Source: Geminicoccaceae bacterium
GTDB taxonomy: Bacteria > Pseudomonadota > Alphaproteobacteria > Geminicoccales > Geminicoccaceae
Reading direction: 5' to 3'
Length of the DNA: 51,781 nt
NCBI GenBank assembly: GCA_025062095.1
Contig: JANXAZ010000025.1
Span: 1-51,781, forward strand
The translations under genes and the position numbers were made by a program. Shown here one piece after another: positions 35,689 to 43,722 of this stretch (positions within the stretch are counted from its first letter, which is position 1; the number at the start of each line of letters is the position of its first letter). A model generated the notes under the pieces. It was not told the origin of the DNA and did no database searches. It was given only the letters and a program-made list of their open reading frames with translations.

Positions 35689-35853
35689 TTAGCCGCGTCC
35701 GAGCCACTCCTCTTCGAGCGCGTGCCAGGCGGCCATGGCGACCACGGTCGCGCCGATGAGGATCAACGGCCAGGCCATGATCTTGAACACGATCAGGCCG
35801 ATGTAGGCGGCGAAGAGGAGCAGGCCGAGGAGCGAGGCGATCTTGTCGGTCAC
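35689..35853 (-). CDS. 54-residue single-helix or two-helix membrane protein at the end of the TRAP operon
   Basis: Starts GTG-TDKIASLLGLLLFAAYIGLIVFKI and continues with a second hydrophobic stretch (WPLILIGATVVAMAAWHAL), ending EEEWLGRG. The GTG overlaps the amidase stop by four bases (GTGA), and the hydrophobic pattern is regular, so it is likely real. Function unknown; by position it may stabilise or regulate the TRAP permease. Confidence 0.65.
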   Translation of the reverse strand: MTDKIASLLGLLLFAAYIGLIVFKIMAWPLILIGATVVAMAAWHALEEEWLGRG

Positions 35854-37184
35854 GAGGCGGGCTCCGAGGCGGCGAGCGTGCGCTCGAGCCAAGCGGCGAC
35901 GCGGAACAGGCGCTCGTCGTCGCCCGGTTCGGCGACGAGCTGCAGGCCCATCGGCAGACCCGAGGGCCCGGTGAAGAGGGGAAGGGTGAGGGCCGGCGCG
36001 CCCACCAGTGTCCAAGCCGTCGAGAACACCGGATCGCCGGTGCTCTCGAGGCCGGGTGCCTCGCCGGGGGCGGCGGGGGCGAGCACGGCGTCGATCTCGT
36101 GCATGAATGCGGAGAACTCTTCGCGCATCCTCGCGCGCACGGCCAGCGCCCTCTGGTAGTCGACGGCGCTGACCCGTTCGCCCTCGCGCACCGCCTCCTT
36201 GAACCCTTCGCTCACGAGCTCGCCCCGCTCGCGCACGAGCCGGCCGAAGCGGAAGGCGAGTTCGGCCGTCCAGATCGTCCGGTGGGCCGCGAGCGCATGG
36301 GCGAAGACGGGTGGTGCTTCGAGCGCGACCACGGCATCGCCCAGGGCGTCGCAGAGTTCGGCGATGGCCTCGCGCATGGCCGGCTCGGCGCGATCCGGGC
36401 CGGGAACCCAGACGTGCGCGAGCCTGGGGCGCACGGGCATACCCTCCTCGGCGGCGCGCGACAAACGGGGTACGGCCTGAGGTCGGGTCGCACCGTCTTG
36501 CGGATCGAAGCCCACGAGAGCCTCGGCCAGGAGCGCCGCATCGCCGAGATCGCGGGCGAAGACGCCGACATGGTCGAGGGTGGGGGACTGCTCCAAGACG
36601 CCGCTGCGCGGGATCAGCCCGTAGGTCGGCTTGTAGCCGACGATGCCGCAGAACGAGGCCGGGCGGATCACCGAGCCGTTGGTCTGCGTGCCGATCGCGA
36701 GCGGGACCATGCCCGCGGCCACCGCCGCTGCCGATCCCGACGAGCTGCCCCCCGGCGTGCGTTCCGGATCGAAGGGGTTGCGCGTCGGCCCGGGGGAGAA
36801 GGCGGCGAACTCGGTGGTCGCCGTCTTGCCCAGGATCACCGCGCCCGCGGCTTTGAGCGCGCCCACGAGCCAGGCGTCGCGCGCCGGACGTCGCCCGACG
36901 AAAACCGGCGAGCCGTACTCGGTGGGAAGATCGGCCGTATCGACGACGTCTTTCACCCCCACCGGCAGGCCCGTGAGGCGTCCGAAGGCGCGTCCGGCGC
37001 GGCGCGCCTGATCGAGAGCGTCGGCCTGGGCGAGCGCGTAATCGCGGTCGAGGTGCGCCCAGGCGCGCAGGCGCGGTTCGTCCGCTTCGATGCGGGCGAG
37101 GCAGGTCTCGACGATCTCGCGCACGCTCGCGCGTCCCTCGTCGAGCGCGCGGCGGAGTTCGCGTGCCGTGGGTTCCGCCGTCAC
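35850..37184 (-). CDS. Amidase-signature family amidohydrolase
   Basis: 444 residues. The Ser-cisSer-Lys triad is visible: K78 (VGVKDV), S147 (TPGGSSSGSAA) and S171 (GTQTNGSVIRPASFCG), with the spacing of malonamidase E2 (62/131/155). The C-terminal part has VGAPALTLPLFTGPSGLPMGLQLV, typical of the family. It hydrolyses a carboxamide to the acid and ammonia; the substrate is unknown. GTG 37184 lies three bases after the dctM stop. Coupling to a carboxylate-type TRAP transporter suggests that it processes, or releases from an amide, the imported compound. Confidence 0.9.
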   Translation of the reverse strand: MTAEPTARELRRALDEGRASVREIVETCLARIEADEPRLRAWAHLDRDYALAQADALDQARRAGRAFGRLTGLPVGVKDVVDTADLPTEYGSPVFVGRRPARDAWLVGALKAAGAVILGKTATTEFAAFSPGPTRNPFDPERTPGGSSSGSAAAVAAGMVPLAIGTQTNGSVIRPASFCGIVGYKPTYGLIPRSGVLEQSPTLDHVGVFARDLGDAALLAEALVGFDPQDGATRPQAVPRLSRAAEEGMPVRPRLAHVWVPGPDRAEPAMREAIAELCDALGDAVVALEAPPVFAHALAAHRTIWTAELAFRFGRLVRERGELVSEGFKEAVREGERVSAVDYQRALAVRARMREEFSAFMHEIDAVLAPAAPGEAPGLESTGDPVFSTAWTLVGAPALTLPLFTGPSGLPMGLQLVAEPGDDERLFRVAAWLERTLAASEPAS

Positions 37185-37187
37185 GGC

Positions 37188-38516
37188 TCAGCGCAGCCCG
37201 TAGATGACATCCGGCAGCCAGAGGGCGATGCCCGGGAACAGGTAGACGAGTACCATCGCGATGAAGACCATGAAGAGGAAGGGCATGCATCCCGCGAAGA
37301 TCTGTGTGAGTTGGACGTGGGGTGGAGCCACGCCTTTCAGGTAATAGGCCGACATCGCCATCGGCGGTGTCAGGAAAGAAGTCTGCAGGTTGAGAGCGAC
37401 GAGCACTCCGAAGAACACGGGATCGACGTTGAAATGTTTGAGAAGCGGCAGGAAGATCGGAACGAAGATGATGATGATCTCCGACCACTCGAGCGGCCAT
37501 CCCAAAAGGAAGATGATGAATTGGGTCAGAATGAGGAACGTAACGGTATTGAGATTCAGTCCGAGGATGAAGTGTTCTATGACCTTCTCGCCGCCGAGAT
37601 AAGAGAAGACGCTCGAGAAGTTCCACGATCCGATGAACAAGAAACAGACCATGGCCGAGGTCCGGGCGGTCAGGAACACCGCCTCTTTGAGCCGCGGCCA
37701 GTCGAGCGAGCGGTAGGCGGCGGCGAGGATCAGGGCGCCGAGGGCACCGATCGAGGCCGCCTCGGTCGGCGTGGCGAGCCCGAAGAGGATGGCCCCGAGC
37801 ACCGAGAGGATGAGGAAGGCGAGCGGGACGAAGGAGGTCAGAAGCCCCAGCCAGACTTCGACGGGACGAACCTTGGCCAATTCCCGCTCCGGCAGCTTGG
37901 GGGCGAGGGCGGGATTGGCGATCGCGCGGCCGACCACGTAGAGCAGGTAGAGGCCCGCGAGCAGGAACCCGGGCAGCATGGCGGCGGCGTAGAGCTTGAC
38001 CACCGAGGTGCCCGAGGCGGCGGCGTAGACGATGAGCATGATCGAGGGCGGGATGAGGATCCCGAGCGTGCCGCCGGCGGTCACCACGCCCGCCGACAAC
38101 CGCGTGTCGTAGCCGGCCTTGAGCATGGCCGGGAACGCGAGCAAGCCCATGAGCGTGACCACGGCGCCGACGATGCCGGTCGCGGTGGCGAAGAGCGCGC
38201 AGGTGATGAGGGTGGCGACCGCGAGCGAGCCGGGTACCCGGCGCATCGCGAGCTGGATGCTGAAGAAGAGCCGGTCGAGGATGTTCGCCCGCTCGACGAC
38301 GTAGCCCATGAACAAGAAGAGCGGTACGGCGACGAGCACGTCGTTCGCCATGATATCGTAGGTGTTCTGAACGAGCAGGCTGAAAATCCTCGGGCCCATG
38401 GCGTATAGCCCGAAGAAGACCGCCAGGGCCAAAAGTGTGAAAGCGATAGGGAAGCCCAAGAAGATCGCGACGATGAACAACACCATCTGCAGGATGGCGA
38501 CCTGCGGATCGGTCAT
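37188..38516 (-). CDS. dctM: TRAP transporter large permease (DctM type)
   Basis: 442 residues with about 12 hydrophobic helices. Typical segments are VPLFLFMGYVVERA, ATATGIVGAVVTLMG, GTLGILIPPSIMLIVYA and TPTEAASIGALGALIL. It forms the sodium-coupled membrane channel with the small subunit DctQ. ATG 38516 overlaps the dctQ stop by four bases. Second membrane gene of the operon dctP-dctQ-dctM-amidase. Confidence 0.95.
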   Translation of the reverse strand: MTDPQVAILQMVLFIVAIFLGFPIAFTLLALAVFFGLYAMGPRIFSLLVQNTYDIMANDVLVAVPLFLFMGYVVERANILDRLFFSIQLAMRRVPGSLAVATLITCALFATATGIVGAVVTLMGLLAFPAMLKAGYDTRLSAGVVTAGGTLGILIPPSIMLIVYAAASGTSVVKLYAAAMLPGFLLAGLYLLYVVGRAIANPALAPKLPERELAKVRPVEVWLGLLTSFVPLAFLILSVLGAILFGLATPTEAASIGALGALILAAAYRSLDWPRLKEAVFLTARTSAMVCFLFIGSWNFSSVFSYLGGEKVIEHFILGLNLNTVTFLILTQFIIFLLGWPLEWSEIIIIFVPIFLPLLKHFNVDPVFFGVLVALNLQTSFLTPPMAMSAYYLKGVAPPHVQLTQIFAGCMPFLFMVFIAMVLVYLFPGIALWLPDVIYGLR

Positions 38517-39103
38517 TGGACGAGCTCTCCCCGCGCGCGCATCGCCTCTCGCTCGTGCAGGATCGCCGTCTCGAGTTCCTCGACGTCGTGCAGCCGCAAG
38601 GGCCACTTGCCGTCGCGCAGACACAGGATGCAACGGCAGATCTCGGCGATCCCCTGCAGCGCAAGCAGCAGGCCGGCGATCGGGATCAGGGTTTTCATGG
38701 GATAGATCGGCATGCCCGCCGGGCTGTAGATGCTCACCTCCCACTGTTGCCAAGAGCGACGGGCGAAGGTCCATCCGGAATAGACGAGAGCGAGCGAAGC
38801 GGGCAGCAGAAAGACGAGATAGAGGACGAGGTCGACCGCCGCTTGCACGCGCGGCGGCCACAATCGATAAACGAAGTCGGCTCGGACGTGTCCGTTGCGC
38901 GAGAGCGTGTAGGCGCCGGCCATCAAGAACAGCGCGCCGTACATCATGTAGCTCATGTCGAACGCCCATGTCGTGGGCGCACGCAGGAGATAGCGCACGA
39001 AGACTTCGTACGCCGTGCCGAACGTCAAAATGAGGATCGTCCACGCGAAGCTGTGGCCGACCCACAGGTTGCTCTTGTCGATGATGCGGATGAAGCGTTC
39101 CAC
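38513..39103 (-). CDS. dctQ: TRAP transporter small permease (DctQ type)
   Basis: 196 residues with four membrane helices and the DctQ pattern TFGTAYEVFVRYLLRAPTTWAFDMSYMMYGALFLMAGAYTL (split here as TAYEVFVRYLL then WAFDMSYMMYG). It is longer than the usual 160-170 residues because of an acidic cytoplasmic tail (DVEELETAILHEREAMRARG). GTG 39103 begins at the conserved MERFIR-like N-terminus; the ribosome site is weak. Follows dctP after a 105-base gap that holds a strong hairpin. Confidence 0.9.
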   Translation of the reverse strand: MERFIRIIDKSNLWVGHSFAWTILILTFGTAYEVFVRYLLRAPTTWAFDMSYMMYGALFLMAGAYTLSRNGHVRADFVYRLWPPRVQAAVDLVLYLVFLLPASLALVYSGWTFARRSWQQWEVSIYSPAGMPIYPMKTLIPIAGLLLALQGIAEICRCILCLRDGKWPLRLHDVEELETAILHEREAMRARGELVQ

Positions 39104-39154
39104 GTGAGCGCTCGCGCCGTCGGTCTCGGGTTGCTGAGCGTGACCGTCACGAAA

Positions 39155-39180
39155 GACGGGGCGGTCGAAGCCGCCCCGTC
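39155..39180 (-). terminator. Perfect 10-bp intercistronic hairpin between dctP and dctQ
   Basis: GACGGGGCGG (39155-39164) pairs with CCGCCCCGTC (39171-39180) around a six-base loop. On the minus strand the loop reads CTTCGA and the stem is followed by TTTCG. It lies 28 bases after the dctP stop. Such stems at the end of a binding-protein gene commonly protect its mRNA or cause partial termination, giving more DctP than permease. Confidence 0.6.
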
Positions 39181-39208
39181 CCGTGCCCGGATCGGTTCTC
39201 GCTGGTCG

Positions 39209-40363
39209 TCAGAGGCTGAGCTTGCCGAAGTGATGCTCGTAAGCGAGCCGCTGGTCGGCGGCGTTGAACAGCTCGTAGGCCACCACCCGCTTGACCCAGG
39301 CTTTCTGGCTGTCGACCACCTTCTTGAAGAACGGATCCTTGAGGAGGTCGGCCAAGAGCTCGTCCCAGGCCTTCATCTGGGCGTCCAGAATGTCCTGGGG
39401 CGTGCGGTAGACCTTGACCCCGTGCTTTTCCTGCAGCTCGAAGAAGTCCTTGGAATACTGGTCGAGCGCGGTCGCCGTATTCGCCGTGCTCGCGGCTTCC
39501 GCCGCGTACTCGAGGATCGCCTTGTGCTCGGCCGGCAACGCGTCGAACTTGGTCTTGTTGAAGATGATCTCGAAATACTCGGTGGCCTGATGGTAGCTGC
39601 CCATCATGTAGTTCTTGGCGACGTCGTGCGCTCCGAGCCGCTTGTCCGAGGTCGGATTGTTGAACTCGAAGGCGTCGATCACGCCGCGCTCCATCGCCGG
39701 CAGGATCTCGCCGCCCGGCAGCTGCGCCACCGACAAGCCCATCTTCTGGAAGAGGTCGGCGGCGAGCCCGACCGTCCGGTACTTGAGCCCCTTGAGATCG
39801 GCGAGGCTGCGGATCGGCTTCTTGAACCAACCCAGGGGCTGGGTCGGCATCGGGGTCGCGAAGAAGCCGACCACGTTGAGCTTCAAGATGTCGTGCACGA
39901 GCTCGTTGTAGAGCTGCTTGCCGCCGCCCTTGTGGATCCACGCCAGACCCTGCTGGGCGTTCCAGCCGAGATAGGGCCCGGTGCCGAACAGCGAGGCCGC
40001 CTTGTGCTTGCCGTACCAGTACACCGTGACGTGGTGGCCGGCGTCGAGCACGCCCTCGTGCACCGCGTCCATGATCGAGAACGGACGGACCACCGCCCCG
40101 GCCAGGAGATATTCGATGCGCAGCCGGTTGCCGGCCATCTTGTTGACACGGTCGACGTATTCCATCGCCATGTCGTTGAGGATGTCGGTCGCAGCCCAGG
40201 CGCCCTGCATCTTGAGCACCACGGTCTGGGCCCGGCTGACGTTGGGCATGGCGATCGTCGCGGCACCGCCGGCGGCGAGCGCCGCGCCGGCCTTGAGGAA
40301 GCGACGCCGGGTCTTGCAGCCGTCGGCGTCGCGCTCCTGGACGACGACGCGGGTCTGGGTCAT
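39209..40363 (-). CDS. dctP: TRAP transporter solute-binding protein (TakP-like DctP family)
   Basis: 384 residues with a Tat-type signal (KTRRRFLKAGAALAAGGAA, residues about 17-35, cleaved near SRA-QT). Mature motifs such as WNAQQGLAWIHKGGGKQLY, KGLKYRTVGLAADLF, LPGGEILPAMERGVIDAFEF and the later ATEYFEIIFNKTKF match the TakP branch, whose members bind 2-oxoacids or related carboxylates. ATG 40363 has GGAGGTGGGAG directly upstream. It is the promoter-proximal gene of the operon and diverges from the SDR gene, with a 42-base gap. Confidence 0.93.
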   Translation of the reverse strand: MTQTRVVVQERDADGCKTRRRFLKAGAALAAGGAATIAMPNVSRAQTVVLKMQGAWAATDILNDMAMEYVDRVNKMAGNRLRIEYLLAGAVVRPFSIMDAVHEGVLDAGHHVTVYWYGKHKAASLFGTGPYLGWNAQQGLAWIHKGGGKQLYNELVHDILKLNVVGFFATPMPTQPLGWFKKPIRSLADLKGLKYRTVGLAADLFQKMGLSVAQLPGGEILPAMERGVIDAFEFNNPTSDKRLGAHDVAKNYMMGSYHQATEYFEIIFNKTKFDALPAEHKAILEYAAEAASTANTATALDQYSKDFFELQEKHGVKVYRTPQDILDAQMKAWDELLADLLKDPFFKKVVDSQKAWVKRVVAYELFNAADQRLAYEHHFGKLSL

Positions 40364-40405
40364 CTCCCACCTCCCTCGTGACGTTGACGTTGGCCGAGAA
40401 CTTGG
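40364..40405. promoter_or_regulatory. 42-base divergent regulatory region of the TRAP operon and SDR gene
   Basis: Contains a tandem hexamer TGACGT-TGACGT (40379-40390), which could be part of an operator. Because the gap is too short for two complete promoters, at least one must extend into a coding region or one gene must start later. No clear -35/-10 pair was seen. Confidence 0.3.
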
Positions 40406-41227
40406 ATGAGCATGGCGAAAATGTCTACACCGAACGCGTTCACACCGGGGCCGGAGAGCGGGAAGGCGGCGTGGCGGCTGGACGGCGAGGTGGCGCTGGT
40501 CACCGGCGCCGGCGCCGGCGTCGGTCGCGGGATCGCGCACGCCCTCGCCGAAGCCGGGGCGGCCGTGCTCGTGACCGACATCGATCTCGCCTCTGCCCGT
40601 CGGGTGGCGGAGGAGCTCGCGGCGAAGGGCGCGCGGGCCGCGTCCTTCCCCTTCGACGTGCGCGATCCCGACCAGGCCGAGGCGGCCTGCGCGGCGGCGG
40701 TCGAGCTCCTCGGCGGGCTCGACATCGCCGTCGCCAACGCCGGCTCGACCGCGCGCATGCCCTTCCTCGAGATGTCGCCGTCCTTTTTCGAGGAGCAGCT
40801 GCGCCTCAACCTCCTCGGCACGTTCCTCACCTGCCGCGCCGCGGCGAAAACGATGATCGCGCGCGGCACCCGCGGCCGGATCGTCACGATCAGCTCGAAC
40901 TCGGGCCGGTTCGGCGGTCGCGGGCGCGCGGCCTACAGCGCTTCCAAAGCCGGGATCATCGCGCTCACCCAGACCATGGCGATCGAGCTGGCTCCTTACG
41001 GCATCCTCGTGAACTGTGTCGCTCCCGGCCCGATCCGCACCGAGAAAGTGACCGCGGAGCGACCGAGCGAGGCCTTCACCTGTCGGATGGCGCTGCCGCG
41101 CTTCGGCGAGCCGATCGAGGTCGGTCGGGCCGTGGTGTTCCTCGCCTCGGAAGCCTGTAGCTTCACCACCGGCCACACGCTCGGCGTCGACGGTGGACTC
41201 ACCGTCACCGGCATCATGGAGGGTTGA
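40406..41227 (+). CDS. Short-chain dehydrogenase/reductase (SDR)
   Basis: 273 residues, classical SDR. Cofactor motif [12 protein letters not shown] (about 34-45), the acidic D-I-D after strand 2 (suggesting NAD), NAG (NAGSTARM), the catalytic Ser in [16 protein letters not shown] (Tyr and Lys) and C-terminal [10 protein letters not shown]. It oxidises or reduces a hydroxyl/keto group. Its divergent position next to the TRAP operon suggests action on the imported compound. Three possible ATG starts lie within 16 bases (40406, 40412, 40421); the first is listed. The archease gene follows after four bases. Confidence 0.92.
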   Translation: MSMAKMSTPNAFTPGPESGKAAWRLDGEVALVTGAGAGVGRGIAHALAEAGAAVLVTDIDLASARRVAEELAAKGARAASFPFDVRDPDQAEAACAAAVELLGGLDIAVANAGSTARMPFLEMSPSFFEEQLRLNLLGTFLTCRAAAKTMIARGTRGRIVTISSNSGRFGGRGRAAYSASKAGIIALTQTMAIELAPYGILVNCVAPGPIRTEKVTAERPSEAFTCRMALPRFGEPIEVGRAVVFLASEACSFTTGHTLGVDGGLTVTGIMEG

Positions 41228-41231
41228 CGGG

Positions 41232-41651
41232 GTGGCAGGACGCTACGAGCACTTCGTCCACGGCGCCGATATCGGCGTGCGCGGCATCGGCCCGACGGTC
41301 GAAGAGGCCTTCGTCCAAGCCGCGCGGGCGCTGACCGCGGTCATGGTCGATCCCGATCGGGTCACGCCAAGGGAGCCGGTCGCCATCGCGGCGAGCGCCC
41401 CGGATCTGGAGACGCTGCTCGTGGATTGGCTCAACGCCCTTTTGTTCGAGACCGCGACGCGCCACATGCTGTTCGGCCGCTTCGCGGTGCGGATCGCGGG
41501 CGACCGGCTCGAAGCCACCGCCTGGGGCGAGCCGATCGACCCGCTCCGGCACCAGCCGGCGGTCGAGGTCAAAGGAGCCACCATGACCGAGCTCGCCGTC
41601 CGCAGGCTGCCGGACGGCAGTTGGCTCGCGCAGTGCGTGGTGGATGTCTGA
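41232..41651 (+). CDS. Archease (RtcB-activating protein)
   Basis: 139 residues. [16 protein letters not shown] and [15 protein letters not shown] are signature segments, with the conserved acidic metal-binding residues D12, and the C-terminal [13 protein letters not shown] and LAQCVVDV. Archease speeds guanylylation of RtcB and widens its nucleotide use. GTG 41232 has GGAGGG upstream. Its 3' end runs up to the RtcB gene, consistent with co-production. Confidence 0.93.
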   Translation: MAGRYEHFVHGADIGVRGIGPTVEEAFVQAARALTAVMVDPDRVTPREPVAIAASAPDLETLLVDWLNALLFETATRHMLFGRFAVRIAGDRLEATAWGEPIDPLRHQPAVEVKGATMTELAVRRLPDGSWLAQCVVDV

Positions 41652-41700
41652 GGCGACGGCGACAGCGCGTTCGACGCCGCCCGAACGAGGGGGAACGAGG

Positions 41701-43131
41701 GTGGACACGTCGCGACTGGTACGGGTCGACGAGGCGACCTGGAAGCTGGAGCCCGAAGGCGCCATGCGGGTTCCGGCGATCATCTACGGCACCGAGGAGC
41801 TCGTCCGGGAGATGGACGAGAAGGTTCTCGAACAGACCCGCAACGTCGCGTGCCTTCCGGGCATCGTCAAAGCGGCTTACGCTCTGCCCGACGCCCATTG
41901 GGGCTACGGTTTTCCGATCGGCGGAGTGGCGGCTTTCGACGCCGATGCGGGCGGGGTGGTGTCGGCCGGCGGGGTCGGGTTCGACATCTCCTGCGGGGTG
42001 CGCACGGTGACCACCGGCCTCGACCGCTCCGAAGTCGCGCCCGTGGTCGAAAAGCTCGCCGATGCGCTCTATGCGGCCGTTCCCGTCGGGCTCGGTCGGA
42101 CGGGGCAGATCCGGCTGAGCGACGCCGAGCTCGACGCCATGCTCGAAGGCGGCGCGCGCTGGGCGGTGGCCATGGGGTGGGGCGATCCGGCCGATCTCGA
42201 GCGGATCGAAGAAAAAGGCCGCATGGCCGGCGCCGACCCCTCGGCGGTCTCGAAGAAGGCCAAGGAGCGCCAGCGCGCGGAGATGGGCACGCTCGGCTCC
42301 GGCAACCATTATCTCGAGATCCAGGTCGTCGACCGTATCCTCGATCCCGAAGCGGCGGCCGTTTACGGTCTCGTCGAGGACCAGGTGGTGATCACGATCC
42401 ACTGCGGCTCGCGCGGCCTGGGCCATCAGATCGGCACCGAGTTCTTGCGCGAGATGGCCATCGCCGCCCAGCGCTACGGGATCGTCCTGCCCGATCGCGA
42501 GCTCGCCTGCGCGCCGCTGCGCTCGGAGCTCGGCCAGCGTTATCTCGGCGCCATGCGGGCTGCGATCAATTGCGCGCTCGCCAACCGCGAGATCATCGAT
42601 CATCTCGCGCGCGGTGTGCTGCGCCGGATGTTCCCACAGGCGAAGATGGCTCTTCTCTTCGACGTCTCCCACAACACCTGCAAGCTCGAACGACACCGCA
42701 TCGACGGCGAGGAGAAGGAGCTCTTCGTGCACCGCAAGGGCGCGACGCGAGCCTTCGGCCCCGGTCACCCCGACGTCCCGGAGCCGCTGCGCAAGGTCGG
42801 CCAGCCGGTACTCATCGGCGGCAGCATGGGAACCGGCTCTTGGGTACTCGCCGGGGCGCCGACGAGCGAAGAGAAGAGCTTCGCCTCCGCCGTCCACGGT
42901 GCCGGCCGGGCGATGAGCCGTCACGAGGCGACGCGGCAGTACCGCGGAGATCAGATCGTCGCCGAACTGCGCGAGCGCGGGGTGGTCGTGCGGGCTCCCT
43001 CGATGCGCGGGGTCGCGGAAGAGGCGCCGGCCGCGTACAAGGATGTCGACGCGGTCGTGCTCGCCGCCGAGCGGGCCGGACTCGCGCGCCGGGTCGCGTA
43101 TTTGCGGCCCATCGTGTGCATCAAGGGTTGA
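41701..43131 (+). CDS. rtcB: RNA-splicing ligase RtcB
   Basis: 476 residues. GTP- and manganese-dependent ligase that joins 2',3'-cyclic-phosphate (3'-phosphate) and 5'-OH RNA ends, in tRNA splicing or repair. Metal and catalytic residues are visible in GGVGFDISCGVR (Cys), LGSGNHYLEI, IHCGSRGLGHQ and SHNTCKLE, and the guanylylated histidine in AVHGAGRAMSR. The GTG 41701 start gives the usual N-terminus (DTSRLVRVDEATWKLEPEGAM) with GAGGGGG seven bases upstream; an ATG at 41644, inside archease, would add 19 residues. Confidence 0.95.
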   Translation: MDTSRLVRVDEATWKLEPEGAMRVPAIIYGTEELVREMDEKVLEQTRNVACLPGIVKAAYALPDAHWGYGFPIGGVAAFDADAGGVVSAGGVGFDISCGVRTVTTGLDRSEVAPVVEKLADALYAAVPVGLGRTGQIRLSDAELDAMLEGGARWAVAMGWGDPADLERIEEKGRMAGADPSAVSKKAKERQRAEMGTLGSGNHYLEIQVVDRILDPEAAAVYGLVEDQVVITIHCGSRGLGHQIGTEFLREMAIAAQRYGIVLPDRELACAPLRSELGQRYLGAMRAAINCALANREIIDHLARGVLRRMFPQAKMALLFDVSHNTCKLERHRIDGEEKELFVHRKGATRAFGPGHPDVPEPLRKVGQPVLIGGSMGTGSWVLAGAPTSEEKSFASAVHGAGRAMSRHEATRQYRGDQIVAELRERGVVVRAPSMRGVAEEAPAAYKDVDAVVLAAERAGLARRVAYLRPIVCIKG

Positions 43132-43155
43132 TCGTCAACGCCAACAGGGCCGGAC

Positions 43156-43722
43156 ATGCAACAAGAGCCAGAAATCACCTTCAAAGACGTTCCGCATTCG
43201 GACGCGGTCGAAGCGCGCGTGCGCGAGTATATCAGCGAGCTCGAGCGATACTACGATCGCATCACAGCCTGTCGTGTCGTGCTCGCCAAGCACAACGCCG
43301 GCCATCACAAAGGCAATCTCTACCAGTGTCGGATCGTGATCCTGGTTCCGGGAGGCGAGATCGCGATCAACCGCGCCAATCCCAATAGTCACGCGCACGA
43401 AGATATTTATGTCGCGATCCGCGACGCCTTCGATGCGGCGCGTCGCAAGCTCCAAGACCACGTCCGCAAGATGCGCGGTCAGGTCAAGACCCACGAGCCG
43501 CCGCCGCACGGCCGGGTCAAGAGCCTGTTCCCCGACCACGGCTTCATCGTCACACCCGACGGTCAAGAGATCTATTTCCACCGAAACGCGGTGGTGAACG
43601 GCGCCTTCGATAAACTCGAGGTGGGCGACGAAGTCCGCTTCGTCATGGTCGAAGGAGAAAGCGCCGCCGGCCCGCAAGCCACCACCGTCTACCCCGTGGG
43701 CAAGCACCACATCGTCGGCTGA
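43156..43722 (+). CDS. HPF/RaiA ribosome-hibernation domain fused to a cold-shock domain
   Basis: 188 residues. Residues 1-105 are HPF/RaiA-like (SDAVEARVREYISELERYYDRIT, NPNSHAHEDIYVAIRDAFDAARRKLQDH), which in other bacteria binds the decoding region of idle 30S subunits. Residues 118-188 are an OB-fold cold-shock domain (HGRVKSLFPDHGFIV, EIYFHRNAVV, GDEVRF), with RNP1-like and RNP2-like motifs for single-stranded RNA. Starting 24 bases after rtcB, it is likely part of the same mRNA, which links RNA repair to ribosome storage. ATG 43156 is preceded by AGGG. Confidence 0.92.
   Translation: MQQEPEITFKDVPHSDAVEARVREYISELERYYDRITACRVVLAKHNAGHHKGNLYQCRIVILVPGGEIAINRANPNSHAHEDIYVAIRDAFDAARRKLQDHVRKMRGQVKTHEPPPHGRVKSLFPDHGFIVTPDGQEIYFHRNAVVNGAFDKLEVGDEVRFVMVEGESAAGPQATTVYPVGKHHIVG

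Noticed and set aside
39104-39208. An open frame running through the dctP-dctQ gap as a possible extra gene
   Set aside because: The gap is dominated by a perfect hairpin and neither strand gives a start with a ribosome site or a protein-like product.
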